The position numbers and the translations under genes are program-made. DNA of 64,000 nt, from assembly GCF_030814655.1 (NCBI RefSeq), contig NZ_JAUSVK010000001.1, positions 4,657,001 to 4,721,000 on the forward strand. The letters are read 5' to 3'. Origin of the DNA: Labrys monachus (lineage in GTDB: Bacteria; Pseudomonadota; Alphaproteobacteria; Rhizobiales; Labraceae). Numbering within the stretch: position 1 is the stretch's first letter; each line of letters opens with the position of its first letter. Shown here in pieces: positions 17,226 through 26,276 of this stretch. The notes under the pieces are model-generated. The model was given only the letters and a program-made list of their open reading frames with translations, made no database searches and was not told where the DNA came from.

Positions 17226-18413
17226 ATGAAGACGCGACGCAATGCCATCCTCAGCGTCCTGGCCGCCGGAATCGCCACCGCGATCCTTCCGGCCCTCGCC
17301 TCGGCCCAGGATTTTCCCAAGCCCAAGCAGCCGCTGGTCATCAGCGTGATCGACGTCGCCGGCGACCTCCAGCTCAGCCAGCCGGCGCTCGACAAATTCG
17401 CCGAGACCCATCCGGACCTGGTCTCGAAATTCGTCTACACCCAGGCGACGGCGCCCGAACTCGCCGGCAAGCTCCAGGCCCAGCAGGCGGCGGGGCGGGT
17501 CGACATCGACTTCGTGCTGACCGGCAACGACGCGCTCGCCGCCGGCATGGAGCAGGGCCTGTGGACCGAGATCCTGCCCAAATATGCCGACAAATTTCCC
17601 GACCTCGAAAAACTCTATCTGCCCGGCGCCTACGCCATGCAGAAGATGGCCCGCGGCCAGGCTTTCGTCGACGACTGGTATCCTTCCGGCCCGCTCCTCG
17701 AATATGCGCCTGACCGGGTGAAGGACCTGCCCGACACCGCCGAGAAGCTGCTCGCTTGGTGCAAGGCCAATCCGGGCAAGTTCATGTATGCGCGGCCGGC
17801 GAATTCCGGGCCGGGCCGCACCTTCGTCATGGGCCTGCCCTATCTCCTCGGCGACAAGGACCCGATGGATCCCGTCCATGGCTGGGACAAGACCTGGGCC
17901 TATCTCAAGGACCTCGACGGCTGCATCGAATATTATCCGGCCGGCACGACGGCGACCATGAAGGAGCTCGGCGAAGGCACGCGCGACATCATCGCCACCA
18001 CCACCGGGTGGGACGTCAATCCGCGCTATCTCGGCATCGTGCCCGAAGAGTACAAGGTCGGCACGCTGAAGGGCTTCCACTGGGTGGGCGACGCCAACTA
18101 TGTCGCGATTCCCAAGGGCGTCTCCGACGAGAAGATGGGCGTCCTGCTGCAGTTGATCGCCTATATGCTGAAGCCTGAGCAGCAGGCCTTCATGTATGAT
18201 CACGGCTATATGTATCCGGGCCCCGCGATCAACGGCGTGACCATCGACATGGCGCCCCAGGAGAGCCAGGATACCTTCAAGCGCTTCGGGCGGCCGGAAT
18301 ATACCGCCATGATCGCCGACAATCCGGTCGAGCCTCCGCTTGACGCCAAGCCGCTGGTCGCGATGTTCGACAAATGGGACCGCGAGATCGGCGGCGCCAA
18401 GCTGAAGAAGTGA
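17226..18413 (+). CDS. ABC importer periplasmic solute-binding protein (family 1 / PotD-like)
   Basis: A 395-residue extracellular solute-binding protein. A signal peptide is visible (MKTRRNAILSVLAAGIATAI, cleavage probably after ALASA). The mature protein opens KPKQPLVISVIDVAGDLQLS and shows the two-lobed family pattern, including RPANSGPGRTFVMGLPYLLG and EYYPAGTTATMKELGEGTRD. It feeds the ATPase and two permeases encoded downstream. The 271-bp spacer before the ATPase contains palindromic repeats that may stabilise this cistron's mRNA so that binding protein is made in excess. The ligand is unknown; context with a deaminase suggests a sugar derivative. Confidence 0.88.
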   Translation: MKTRRNAILSVLAAGIATAILPALASAQDFPKPKQPLVISVIDVAGDLQLSQPALDKFAETHPDLVSKFVYTQATAPELAGKLQAQQAAGRVDIDFVLTGNDALAAGMEQGLWTEILPKYADKFPDLEKLYLPGAYAMQKMARGQAFVDDWYPSGPLLEYAPDRVKDLPDTAEKLLAWCKANPGKFMYARPANSGPGRTFVMGLPYLLGDKDPMDPVHGWDKTWAYLKDLDGCIEYYPAGTTATMKELGEGTRDIIATTTGWDVNPRYLGIVPEEYKVGTLKGFHWVGDANYVAIPKGVSDEKMGVLLQLIAYMLKPEQQAFMYDHGYMYPGPAINGVTIDMAPQESQDTFKRFGRPEYTAMIADNPVEPPLDAKPLVAMFDKWDREIGGAKLKK

Positions 18414-18426
18414 CGCCGGGAGGGGT

Positions 18427-18660
18427 GGCCTTCTTGCCATCCGGGCCGCGCAGCGGTTCCATGTCGATCGGTAATCGACACTCCGGGCACGCCGTGGAGG
18501 GGGCGATCACCGATCGCCCTCTTCCCTTCCGGGCCGCACGGCGGTTCCATGTCGATCGGTGATCGACACTCCGGACACGCCTGGAGGGGCGATCACCGAT
18601 CGCCCTCTTCCCTTCCGGGATGCGCGGCGTTTCCATGTCGATCGGCGATCGACACTCCAA
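18427..18660. repeat. Tandem palindromic repeat, family B, locus 1
   Basis: Nearly three head-to-tail units of 86-88 bp. Each unit holds two small inverted repeats with seven-base arms: GTCGATC-GGT-GATCGAC (third base varies) and GGCGATC-ACC-GATCGCC, separated by CTCTTCCCTTCCGGG and a short variable part. They fill the space between the binding-protein stop and the ATPase start inside the operon. Related copies lie at 21560-21632 and 43016-43135. Confidence 0.85.
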
Positions 18661-18684
18661 GATCCATCCGAGCCGGGAATTTCG

Positions 18685-19755
18685 ATGCCATCAGCCTCGT
18701 CGCGTTTCAATACTCTGACGCTCGAGGGCGTCGGGCGCAGCTTCGGCACGCTCAACGCCCTGCATGGCGTCGACCTCACGATCAGGCGCGGCGAATTCGT
18801 CGCTTTGCTCGGCCCTTCCGGCTGCGGCAAGTCGACGACGCTGAACTGCATCGCCGGCCTGCTCGCCATCAGCGGCGGCCGCATCCTGCTCGACGGCAAG
18901 CGCATCGACACGCTGCGCCCGGAAGAGCGCGGCTTCGGCATGGTGTTCCAGAACTATGCGCTGTTCCCGCATCTGACGGTGCGCCAGAATATCGGCTTCG
19001 GCCTGAAGATGCGCGGCGTCGCCCGGGCCGAGACCGCCCGCCGCGTCGACGAGGCCATCCGCCTGGTGCGGCTGCAGGGCCAGGAAGCCAAGCTCCCCGG
19101 CCAGCTTTCGGGCGGCCAGCAGCAGCGTGTCGCCATCGCGCGGGCGGTGGTGATCGAGCCGCCGCTGGTGCTGATGGACGAGCCGCTCTCCAACCTCGAC
19201 GCCAAGCTCCGGCTGGAGATGCGCGCCGAGATCCGCCGCATCCACAACGAGTTCGGCGGCACGACCATCTACGTCACCCACGACCAGGACGAGGCGCTGT
19301 CGCTGGCCGACCGCATCGTCGTGCTGAAGGACGGCACGATCCGGCAGGTCGGCACCCCGCACGAGCTCTATGAGAGCCCGGCCGACCGCGACGTCGCCGA
19401 ATTCATGGGCTTCCGCAACCAGCTTTCCGGCACGTGCCTGGCGCGGGAGGGCAAGCGCGCGCGGCTCGGGGCGGGCGACGCCGTGGTGGAGGGCATCGCC
19501 CGCGGCGCGCTGGCGGAAGGCGCCGCCGCGGTGGCCGTCTTCCGGCCGGACGACATCGCGGTCCGGACCGACGGCGCTCCCGGCCTCGCGGCGACGGTGG
19601 AGGCGATCGAATATCGCGGCCGCGAATATGTCGGCACGGCACGGATGGCCGACGGCCTGTCGCTGATCTTCCGCTCGGAAGGGCCGGTGGGCATCGGCGA
19701 GCGCGTCGGCCTCGTTCCCGATCCGGCGCGCGTCCTGATCTTTCCGGCAAAGTGA
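18685..19755 (+). CDS. ABC importer ATPase (PotA/UgpC-type)
   Basis: A 356-residue ATP-binding subunit. Walker A LLGPSGCGKSTT at about 45-56, Q-loop FQNYALFPHLT, signature LSGGQQQRVAIARA, Walker B LVLMDEPLSNLD, switch His in YVTHDQDEAL, then a C-terminal TOBE-type regulatory domain (RPDDIAVRTDG). The start MPSASSRFNTLTLEGVGRSF is taken at 18685; the frame remains open upstream but runs through repeat DNA. The first permease follows after seven bases. It powers uptake of the ligand bound by the 17226 product. Confidence 0.93.
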   Translation: MPSASSRFNTLTLEGVGRSFGTLNALHGVDLTIRRGEFVALLGPSGCGKSTTLNCIAGLLAISGGRILLDGKRIDTLRPEERGFGMVFQNYALFPHLTVRQNIGFGLKMRGVARAETARRVDEAIRLVRLQGQEAKLPGQLSGGQQQRVAIARAVVIEPPLVLMDEPLSNLDAKLRLEMRAEIRRIHNEFGGTTIYVTHDQDEALSLADRIVVLKDGTIRQVGTPHELYESPADRDVAEFMGFRNQLSGTCLAREGKRARLGAGDAVVEGIARGALAEGAAAVAVFRPDDIAVRTDGAPGLAATVEAIEYRGREYVGTARMADGLSLIFRSEGPVGIGERVGLVPDPARVLIFPAK

Positions 19756-19762
19756 GGCGCAG

Positions 19763-20656
19763 ATGGCTTTGCCTTCGAACACCCCGCCAGGCCTGCGCCA
19801 GCAGCTGGCGCTGCGCGGTCTCGACGGCGTCACGCTGCTCGTGCTGCCGGCGCTCCTCCTCATCGTGCTGCTCTTCGTCTATCCCTTCGCCTATGGCCTC
19901 GTCCTTTCCTTCCAGCCCAAGGAAGGCGGATGGCTGGCCAATTACAGCGCCTTCTTCTCCGATCCCTATCTCTACGATACCATCGGCGCGACGCTGAACA
20001 TCGCGGTCCCCGTCACGCTGGTCAGCCTCGTCATCGCCTTGCCGGTGGCGTTCCGCGTCCGCCTGATGCGGCGCCAGCGCCTGCTGACGACGATCCTGGT
20101 CATCCCGGTGACGCTCGGCACGGTGCTCGTCGCCGAAGGGCTCCTCAACTATCTCGGGCCGCAGGGCTGGTTCAACCGCACCTTGCTCTGGCTCGGCGTC
20201 ATCGGCCATCCTGTCCGGCTGCTGCACAATTACTGGGGCGTGTTCGCCTCGTTGCTGATCACCGGCTTTCCCTTCACCTTCCTGCTGACGCTCTCCTACG
20301 TCTCCGGCATCGATCCGGCGCTCGAACAGGCGGCGGCGACGCTGGGCGCGGATGCGCGGCGGCGCTTCCTGCATGTGTTCCTGCCGCTGCTGGTGCCGGG
20401 CCTCGCCATCAATTTCTGCCTGTCCTTCGTGCAGAACTTCTCGGTGTTTCCCTCCGCCGTGCTGCTCGGCGCCCCGGCCGGGGAAACGCGCGTCATCTCG
20501 ATCGCCGCCTATCAGGCCGCCTTCGAGCGTTTCGACTATTCGATGGGATCGGCCATCGCCATCATCATGGCCGTCGTCCAGCTCGCCGTGGTCGTGCTGG
20601 CCCTCGCCGGGCGGCGGCTGTTCTATCGCGGCTCCGCCAGCGGCGGGAAAGGATGA
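19763..20656 (+). CDS. ABC importer inner-membrane permease 1
   Basis: A 297-residue permease of the MetI-like (BPD_transp_1) class. A first membrane helix (TLLVLPALLLIVLLFVYPFA) is followed by a periplasmic loop and about five more helices. The EAA loop, which docks on the ATPase, reads ALEQAAATLGADARRRFLHV. It is coupled to the ATPase gene (7-nt gap) and followed by permease 2 after four bases. Pairs with permease 2 to form the channel. Confidence 0.9.
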   Translation: MALPSNTPPGLRQQLALRGLDGVTLLVLPALLLIVLLFVYPFAYGLVLSFQPKEGGWLANYSAFFSDPYLYDTIGATLNIAVPVTLVSLVIALPVAFRVRLMRRQRLLTTILVIPVTLGTVLVAEGLLNYLGPQGWFNRTLLWLGVIGHPVRLLHNYWGVFASLLITGFPFTFLLTLSYVSGIDPALEQAAATLGADARRRFLHVFLPLLVPGLAINFCLSFVQNFSVFPSAVLLGAPAGETRVISIAAYQAAFERFDYSMGSAIAIIMAVVQLAVVVLALAGRRLFYRGSASGGKG

Positions 20657-20660
20657 GCGC

Positions 20661-21491
20661 ATGATACGCGACACGACGATCGGCGCGAAGCTGTGGGCCA
20701 CCGCCGTCTGGGTCTTCACGGGCTTCTTCGTCCTCAACATCGCGGCGATGATGGCGACCGTCGTCACCAGCTCCTTCTCGACGCGGTGGCTGCGCGCCTG
20801 GCTGCCGGAGGCCTTCACCACACGCTGGTATGTTTCGGCCTGGCACGAATTCCAGCTGGGCGACCTGCTCACGGTGACGTTCCAGATCGTCTTCACCGTG
20901 GTGGCGCTGTCGGGGCTGCTCGGCGTGCCGGCGGCCTACGCCCTGGCGCGGCGGAATTTTCCGGCCAAGCGGCTGGTGCTGCTGGTCTTCCTCCTGCCGC
21001 TCCTGGTGCCGCCGATGACGTTCGGCATCCCGCTCGCCACCGTGCTCTACCAGAGCGGCCTCGGCGGCACCTTCTGGGGCGTGGTGCTCGCCAATCTCGT
21101 GCCGTCCGTACCCTTCGTCGTGGTGGTGATGATCCCGTTCATCGAGCAGATCGACCCCAAGGTCGAATCCGCCGCCCGCGTGTTCGGCGCCAACACGTTC
21201 CAGCTCTTCCGCCATGTGCTGGTGCCGATGCTGATGCCGGCGGTGCTGGCGGCCCTGCTGCTCGTCCTGGTCAGGACCATCGCGATGTTCGAACTCACCT
21301 TCCTCACGGCGGGCCCGACCAGCCAGACCCTGGTGGTCGCGCTCTACTATTCGGTGTTCGCGGCCGGCGTGCGGGCCGTGCAGTCGATCGACGCCATGGC
21401 GGTGATCTACACGGCGACCACGCTGGTCTGGCTGCTGATCGCGCTGCGCTTCGTCAACCCGACGCAGATCGTCGGGCGCAGCTCACGATAA
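20661..21491 (+). CDS. ABC importer inner-membrane permease 2
   Basis: A 276-residue MetI-like permease, second half of the channel. Six hydrophobic segments are visible, beginning ATAVWVFTGFFVLNIAAMMA; the EAA loop reads VESAARVFGANTFQLFRHVL. The start MIRDTTIGAKLW at 20661 follows the permease 1 stop by four bases; longer in-frame extensions run antiparallel to sense inside permease 1. This is the last gene of the LacI-controlled operon; family B repeats follow. Confidence 0.9.
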   Translation: MIRDTTIGAKLWATAVWVFTGFFVLNIAAMMATVVTSSFSTRWLRAWLPEAFTTRWYVSAWHEFQLGDLLTVTFQIVFTVVALSGLLGVPAAYALARRNFPAKRLVLLVFLLPLLVPPMTFGIPLATVLYQSGLGGTFWGVVLANLVPSVPFVVVVMIPFIEQIDPKVESAARVFGANTFQLFRHVLVPMLMPAVLAALLLVLVRTIAMFELTFLTAGPTSQTLVVALYYSVFAAGVRAVQSIDAMAVIYTATTLVWLLIALRFVNPTQIVGRSSR

Positions 21492-21559
21492 TCGGAGCGC
21501 GGACATCCTGGCCGCTCTTTCTCAGGTGTCGCGCCCGATGGAAAGAAGAGCGCATGGAA

Positions 21560-21632
21560 GGGCGATCACCAGATCGCCCTTCTTGGCAACACCGAGCTTG
21601 CAGGAAAGGAAAAGGTCGATCGGTGATCGCCC
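21560..21632. repeat. Palindromic repeat, family B, locus 2
   Basis: One degenerate copy lying between the convergent permease 2 and amidohydrolase genes: GGGCGATCACCAGATCGCCC at 21560-21579 and GGTCGATCGGTGATCGCCC at 21614-21632. The shared core GATC-GGT-GATC links it to the units at 18427 and 43016. Confidence 0.7.
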
Positions 21633-21650
21633 CTCCAATCGCGCCCTCGC

Positions 21651-22892
21651 CTATCCCGCCAGGCGCCGGTCGTGCTCGATCACGGCGTTGAGCAAGACCT
21701 GCGCGCCGGCGGCGCACTCGTCGAAGCTGGTCGATTCCGCCTCGTTGTGGCTGAGGCCGCCCTCGCAGGGCACGAAGATCATCGTGGTCGGGGCGACGCG
21801 GGCGATATAGGCGGCGTCATGGCCGGCGCCGGACACCATCTCGCGCATGGCGTAGCCCGCCGTCTCTGCGCCGTGCCGGACGCAGGCGATCAGTTCGGGG
21901 GCGAATTTCACCGCCGGCGAGTTCCAGATCAGCTTCTCCTCATAGGCGAGCTTCATCGGGGGCAGCGTCACCTCCAAGGCGGCGCGGAATTCTTTCTCCA
22001 TCGCGTCGAGCGCCTGTTCGTCGGGGTGGCGCAGGTCGATGGTGAAGAACACCTCGCCCGGCACGACGTTGCGGCTGTTAGGCTTGTTCTCGATCAGGCC
22101 CACGGTGGCGACGCCCGGCTGGTGCCTGTGGCCGATGGCGTCGACCGCCTCGATGATGCGGGCCGCGCCCACCAGCGCATTCTTGCGCAGATACATCGGC
22201 GTGGCGCCCGTGTGGGCATCCTGCCCGGTCACCGTCACCTCGTACCAGCGCATGCCCTGCACGCCGGTGACGACGCCGATCATCTTCTTCTCGTCCTCGA
22301 GGATCGGCCCCTGCTCGATATGGAGCTCGAACATCGCCCCGAATTTGTGGGCCCCGACCTTCTCCTCGCCGCGATAGCCGATGCGCTCCAGCTCCTCGCC
22401 GAAGCTCTTGCCATCACGGTCGGTGCGCTCATTGGCGTATTGCGCCGTGAAGGCGCCGGCGAAGACCCCGGAAGCGAGCATGGCGGGGGCGAAACGCGAG
22501 CCTTCCTCGTTGGTCCAGTTGACGATCTCGACCGGCGCATTGGTCTCGTAGCCCTGCTCGTGCAGGGTGCGCATCGCCTCCAGGGCGCCGAGCACGCCGA
22601 GCACGCCGTCGAACTTGCCGCCGGTCGGCTGGGTGTCGAGATGCGATCCCATGGCGATCGGCGGCAGGCCGTTGTCGCGGCCCGGGCGGCGGGCGAACAT
22701 GTTGCCGATCTCGTCGATGCTCACCGTGCAGCCGATGGCCTCGCACTGCGCCTTGAACCAGTCGCGGACTTGCTTGTCCTCGTCCGACAGGGTCAGGCGC
22801 CGGATGCCGCCCTTGGCGGTACCGCCGAACTTGGCGGTCTCCATCAGGCTGTCCCACAGGCGCTGCGGATTGATGTTGAGATTGGTGAGCAT
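21651..22892 (-). CDS. N-carbamoyl-beta-amino acid amidohydrolase (beta-ureidopropionase type)
   Basis: A 413-residue zinc-dependent hydrolase of the M20C hydantoinase/carbamoylase family. Motifs: MGSHLDTQPTGGKFDGVLGV (metal His and Asp), VEIVNWTNEEGSRFAPAMLA (catalytic Glu pair), ELHIEQGPILE and a C-terminal SGAGHDAAYIARVAPT with a metal His. Such enzymes release CO2 and ammonia from N-carbamoyl amino acids; given preT/preA and beta-alanine genes nearby, the substrate is probably N-carbamoyl-beta-alanine, the third step of reductive uracil breakdown. Start MLTNLNINPQRLWDSL chosen at 22892 because the upstream extension has no family sequence. It is the last gene on the minus strand after the importer, beyond a family A repeat. 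Confidence 0.88.
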   Translation of the reverse strand: MLTNLNINPQRLWDSLMETAKFGGTAKGGIRRLTLSDEDKQVRDWFKAQCEAIGCTVSIDEIGNMFARRPGRDNGLPPIAMGSHLDTQPTGGKFDGVLGVLGALEAMRTLHEQGYETNAPVEIVNWTNEEGSRFAPAMLASGVFAGAFTAQYANERTDRDGKSFGEELERIGYRGEEKVGAHKFGAMFELHIEQGPILEDEKKMIGVVTGVQGMRWYEVTVTGQDAHTGATPMYLRKNALVGAARIIEAVDAIGHRHQPGVATVGLIENKPNSRNVVPGEVFFTIDLRHPDEQALDAMEKEFRAALEVTLPPMKLAYEEKLIWNSPAVKFAPELIACVRHGAETAGYAMREMVSGAGHDAAYIARVAPTTMIFVPCEGGLSHNEAESTSFDECAAGAQVLLNAVIEHDRRLAG

Positions 22893-22999
22893 GATGCTGA
22901 TTCCAAAAATAAATGCTGGCTGGCGTGGCCGCCCGTTTCCCGCCTTGCACGATGCCGACCGGAGCGGCTGTCGCTGAGTCATGTCGGATCGATGGAACG

Positions 23000-23142
23000 C
23001 CTTCTCCCAGTCGGGAGAAGGTCCCGGCAGGGGGATGAGGGCCTCAACTTCGACAGAGGGAACGCGCTGGCACTCCCGGGCTGGTCGAGCGTTAGCCCCT
23101 CATCCGCCCCTATCGGGGCACCTTCTCCCAACCGGGAGAAGG
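23000..23142. repeat. Intergenic palindromic repeat, family A, copy 2
   Basis: 143-bp relative of the 1023 element in the same orientation: terminal palindromes CCTTCTCCCAGTCGGGAGAA and CCTTCTCCCAACCGGGAGAA with inner GGGGGATGAGGGCCTCAACT. It fills much of the 316-bp gap 22893-23208 between the importer operon and the amidohydrolase gene; nothing else was recognised in that gap. Confidence 0.85.
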
Positions 23143-23208
23143 ATCGTCGCGTCATTTCCGTCGAGCCCGGCGTCCACCATCAAAGCCGACAGAAGCCTCA
23201 CGGACGTT

Positions 23209-24204
23209 TTACAGCTTCTTGGCGGCGTCCGTGACGGCGGAGGTCCAGGCGCCGACCGGGGGCTTGGTGATGACCGGGCTGTCGCCGCCGCTGGAGAGCA
23301 GCGTCTTCACCGTATTGTCGGCCGCCGCGGTGTCGAGCGTGCCGTCGGAGCCTTCGGTCAGCTTGTTGACGTCGGCCACCATGTGGATCTGGTGCTGCTC
23401 GGTCTGGGCACCCGAGGCATCGTTGTCCAGCACGATCTTCACGGCCTCGTCCGGATGCGCCCGCGTATAGTCCCAGCCCTTCATCGAGGCCTTGACGAAC
23501 TTGGCCATCGTCTCGACGAATTTCGGATCCTTCAGCTTGCCTTCAAGGACATAGAGACCGTCCTCGAGGGTGGCGACGCCCTGGTCGGTATAGTTGAAGA
23601 CGGTGAGGTCCTCGGGCTTCACGCCGGCCTCGATCACCTGCCAATATTCGTTGTAGGTCATGGTCGAGATGCAGTCGGCCTGCTTCTGCAGCAGCGGATC
23701 GACGTTGAAGCCCTGCTTGATCACCTTGATGCCGTCCGGAGAGCCATCCGTCTTCAGGCCGAGCTTGGCCATCCAGGCGAGGAAGGGATATTCGTTGCCG
23801 TAGAACCAGACGCCCAGCGTCTTGCCCTTGAAGTCGGCCGGGGACTTGATGCCGGATTCGTTGCGGCAGGTGAGTTCCAGGCCGGAGCGCTTGAAGGGCT
23901 GGGCGATGTTGACCAGCGGGACGCCCTTCTCGCGCGCCGCGAGCGCCGCCGGCATCCAGTCGACGATGACGTCGGCGCGGCCGTTGGCGATCACCTGCTC
24001 GGGCGCGATGTCGGGGCCGCCGGGCGCCACCGTGACGTCGAGGCCGGCATCCTTGTAGAAGCCCTTGTCCTTGGCGACGTAATAGCCGGCGAACTGGCCG
24101 TCGGCGACCCATTTGAGCTGGATCGTCACCTTGTCCGCGGCGTGTGCCGCGACGAGGCCGAGGCCGATCGCGAAAGCGACGCCCGCCAAAAGTGCCTTCT
24201 TCAT
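23209..24204 (-). CDS. ABC importer substrate-binding protein (NMT1/THI5-like)
   Basis: A 331-residue periplasmic binding protein of the NMT1/SsuA-like group that binds pyrimidine-type and other small ligands. Signal peptide MKKALLAGVAFAIGLGLVAA ending AHA; the mature protein starts with the family pattern KVTIQLKWVADGQFAGYYVA then KDKGFYKDAGLDVTVAPGGP. Start at 24204 has the canonical signal peptide; an upstream in-frame ATG adds only nine residues. Encoded 33 bases after its two permeases on the minus strand. The RutR-like operator upstream of the operon suggests a pyrimidine or its catabolite as ligand; family members for hydroxymethylpyrimidine also exist, but no TPP riboswitch was found. 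Confidence 0.88.
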   Translation of the reverse strand: MKKALLAGVAFAIGLGLVAAHAADKVTIQLKWVADGQFAGYYVAKDKGFYKDAGLDVTVAPGGPDIAPEQVIANGRADVIVDWMPAALAAREKGVPLVNIAQPFKRSGLELTCRNESGIKSPADFKGKTLGVWFYGNEYPFLAWMAKLGLKTDGSPDGIKVIKQGFNVDPLLQKQADCISTMTYNEYWQVIEAGVKPEDLTVFNYTDQGVATLEDGLYVLEGKLKDPKFVETMAKFVKASMKGWDYTRAHPDEAVKIVLDNDASGAQTEQHQIHMVADVNKLTEGSDGTLDTAAADNTVKTLLSSGGDSPVITKPPVGAWTSAVTDAAKKL

Positions 24205-24237
24205 GTCGTCCACTCCTCTGTTGCCCTTCATCCGCCG

Positions 24238-25350
24238 TCACGCGCGCCGGTAAGAGGGATGCCAAAACGTCACGGCCCGCTCGACGAGCGCGATGATGCC
24301 GTAGAACAGCGAACCCGCCACCATCGCCACGGCGATCTCCGCCCAGACGATGCCGCTGTCGGAAAGCGCCGCGCGGGTGTTGATTCGAAAGCCCATGCCC
24401 ATGGTCGGGCCGTCGAAATATTCGGCGACGATCGCACCGATCATCGCAAGGGTCGAGTTGATCTTCAGGCCGTTGAAGATGAAGGGCATCGCCGCGGGCA
24501 GCCGCAGGCGCACCAGGGTCGGCCAGTAGGTCGCGCCATAGGAGCGCATCAGGTCGCGCTCCAGGCTGCCGGTGGCGGCGAGCCCGGCCACCGTGTTGAC
24601 CAGCATGGGAAAGAAGGTCATGGCGATGACGACGGCGGTCTTGGACGGCCACTCATAGCTGAACCACCAGATCATGACCGGCGCGATGCCGACGATCGGC
24701 AGCGCCGAGACGATGTTGCCGAGCGGCAGCAGACCCCGGCGCAGGAAGGGGATGCGGTCGGCGACGAGCGCGACGGCAAAGCCCGCGCCGGAGCCGACGA
24801 GCCAGCCGAGCAGCACCTCGCGCAGGAAGGTCCACACGAAGTCCTGCACCAGCGTCTGCGCATAATAGCCGACGGCCGCGCCGATGGCGGAGGGGGCCAG
24901 CAGGTTGATGGGCTGGATGCCGAAGCCGGCGACGATCCACTCCCACAGCGCCAGCAGAGTGGCGCCGAAGAGCACGGCAGGCGCGAGATCGTGCCAGCGC
25001 GACGCGCCAGCCTTCTCGCCGTCGGCGATGCCGTCGACCGCCATCCAGGACGCCAGCCACAGGCCGACGGCCTTCAGCCAGAAGCCCCATGAGGCGCCGC
25101 CCGCCACGTCGGGCCGATGGACGATCGCCGTCAGCGCCGCCGCGGAGGCGACGAGGAGCACCAGCGCGGCGGCGAAGCTGGCACCGCCGGGGCGACGCCG
25201 GCCGCCGACGAGGAGGAAAACGAGGGCCGCGGCATAGAGGACCGCCTGCGGCGCGAAGCCGGGCGCGGCGGCATCCGCGAGCGGGAAGAAGGCGCTGAGG
25301 AGGATGAGAACGCCGGACAGCAGCCATCCGCGCGACTGGAACGCCGTCAT
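24238..25350 (-). CDS. ABC importer permease with long hydrophobic N-terminus
   Basis: A 370-residue permease. The C-terminal 250 residues are a SsuC/TauC-like BPD_transp_1 channel (GWLVGSGAGFAVALVADRIP, ALPIVGIAPVMIWWF, EAA region LERDLMRSYGATYWPTLVRL). About 120 extra N-terminal residues hold four more predicted helices (for example GWLLSGVLILLSAFFPLADA), longer than the usual 250-280-residue family size. Overlaps the next permease gene by four bases. Start MTAFQSRGWLL at 25350 fits this overlap. Confidence 0.88.
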   Translation of the reverse strand: MTAFQSRGWLLSGVLILLSAFFPLADAAAPGFAPQAVLYAAALVFLLVGGRRRPGGASFAAALVLLVASAAALTAIVHRPDVAGGASWGFWLKAVGLWLASWMAVDGIADGEKAGASRWHDLAPAVLFGATLLALWEWIVAGFGIQPINLLAPSAIGAAVGYYAQTLVQDFVWTFLREVLLGWLVGSGAGFAVALVADRIPFLRRGLLPLGNIVSALPIVGIAPVMIWWFSYEWPSKTAVVIAMTFFPMLVNTVAGLAATGSLERDLMRSYGATYWPTLVRLRLPAAMPFIFNGLKINSTLAMIGAIVAEYFDGPTMGMGFRINTRAALSDSGIVWAEIAVAMVAGSLFYGIIALVERAVTFWHPSYRRA

Positions 25351-26276
25351 CGGCCGCCTCCCGCCACGCCCATGGAGGCAAGCACGCGCCGCTCGGCTAG
25401 GGCGATCAGGCTGATTAGGCCGGCCGACAGCAGCGCGGCGGTGAACAGCGCCGCCCACAGCACGAGCCGCAGATTGTTGTACTGGTAGCCGGCGAGGAGG
25501 CGCGAGCCGAGCCCGCCCTGGGCGCCGGTCGGCATTTCCGCCACGATGGCGCCGACGATGCAGCCGGCGATGGCGATCTTCAGGCTGGCGAAGAGATAGG
25601 GTGTCGCCGCCGGCCAGCGCAGTTTCCAGAAGGTCTGCGCCTTCGAGGCGTCGTAGGTGCGCATCAGGTCGAGTTGCATCGGGTCCGGCGAGGTCAGCCC
25701 CTTGACCATGCCGACCGTCACCGGGAAGAAGCACAGATAGGTCGCGATCAGCGCCTTGGGCACGATGATCGGCAAGTCGAGCTGGCCGAGCACCGCATTG
25801 AGCAGGGGCACCAGCGCGAGGATCGGGATGGTCTGCGAGATGATGACCCAGGGCATCAGGCTCTTGCGCATCGAGCGGTAATGCACGATCAGCACCGCGA
25901 GGATGATACCCAGCACCGCGCCGAGGACGAAGCCCGACAGAGCCGAGGAGAGCGTGATCATGGAATGGTAGACGAGGCTGCGCCGTCCGAAGGGGGGCTC
26001 GAAAAAGAGGCCCTGCACCATCGCCGCCACGATCTGGTGCGGCGCGGCGATCTTGCCGTCCGGAAGGTTGATCGCGGCGACGAACTGCTCGGCGAGCGTC
26101 CGGCTCGCCGCGTCGGGCATGGCGCGCTGCAGCGCGTCCCAGTTCATCGGCAGGCAGGCGAGATACCAGGCGGCGACGATCGCCAGCACGACGACGGCGA
26201 CCGGCCCCGCCTGCCCCCGCATCAGCCGGCCCCGGGGCGAGCGCCCCGCCGGCAGCGCCAGCGCCTCAGTCGTCAT
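25347..26276 (-). CDS. ABC importer permease, partner subunit
   Basis: A 309-residue SsuC-like permease. A first helix (GPVAVVVLAIVAAWYLACLP) is followed by a periplasmic loop, then HSMITLSSALSGFVLGAVLG and further helices; the EAA region is PMQLDLMRTYDASKAQTFWK. Its start ATG at 26276 lies inside the end of the ATPase gene (11-nt overlap), and its end overlaps the second permease gene, so the three are translated as a coupled set. Two different permeases imply a heterodimeric channel. Confidence 0.88.
   Translation of the reverse strand: MTTEALALPAGRSPRGRLMRGQAGPVAVVVLAIVAAWYLACLPMNWDALQRAMPDAASRTLAEQFVAAINLPDGKIAAPHQIVAAMVQGLFFEPPFGRRSLVYHSMITLSSALSGFVLGAVLGIILAVLIVHYRSMRKSLMPWVIISQTIPILALVPLLNAVLGQLDLPIIVPKALIATYLCFFPVTVGMVKGLTSPDPMQLDLMRTYDASKAQTFWKLRWPAATPYLFASLKIAIAGCIVGAIVAEMPTGAQGGLGSRLLAGYQYNNLRLVLWAALFTAALLSAGLISLIALAERRVLASMGVAGGGR

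Noticed and set aside
18427-18660. CRISPR-like array
   Set aside because: Units of 86-88 bp are similar along much of their length and lack short constant repeats with unique equal-size spacers; no cas genes are present.
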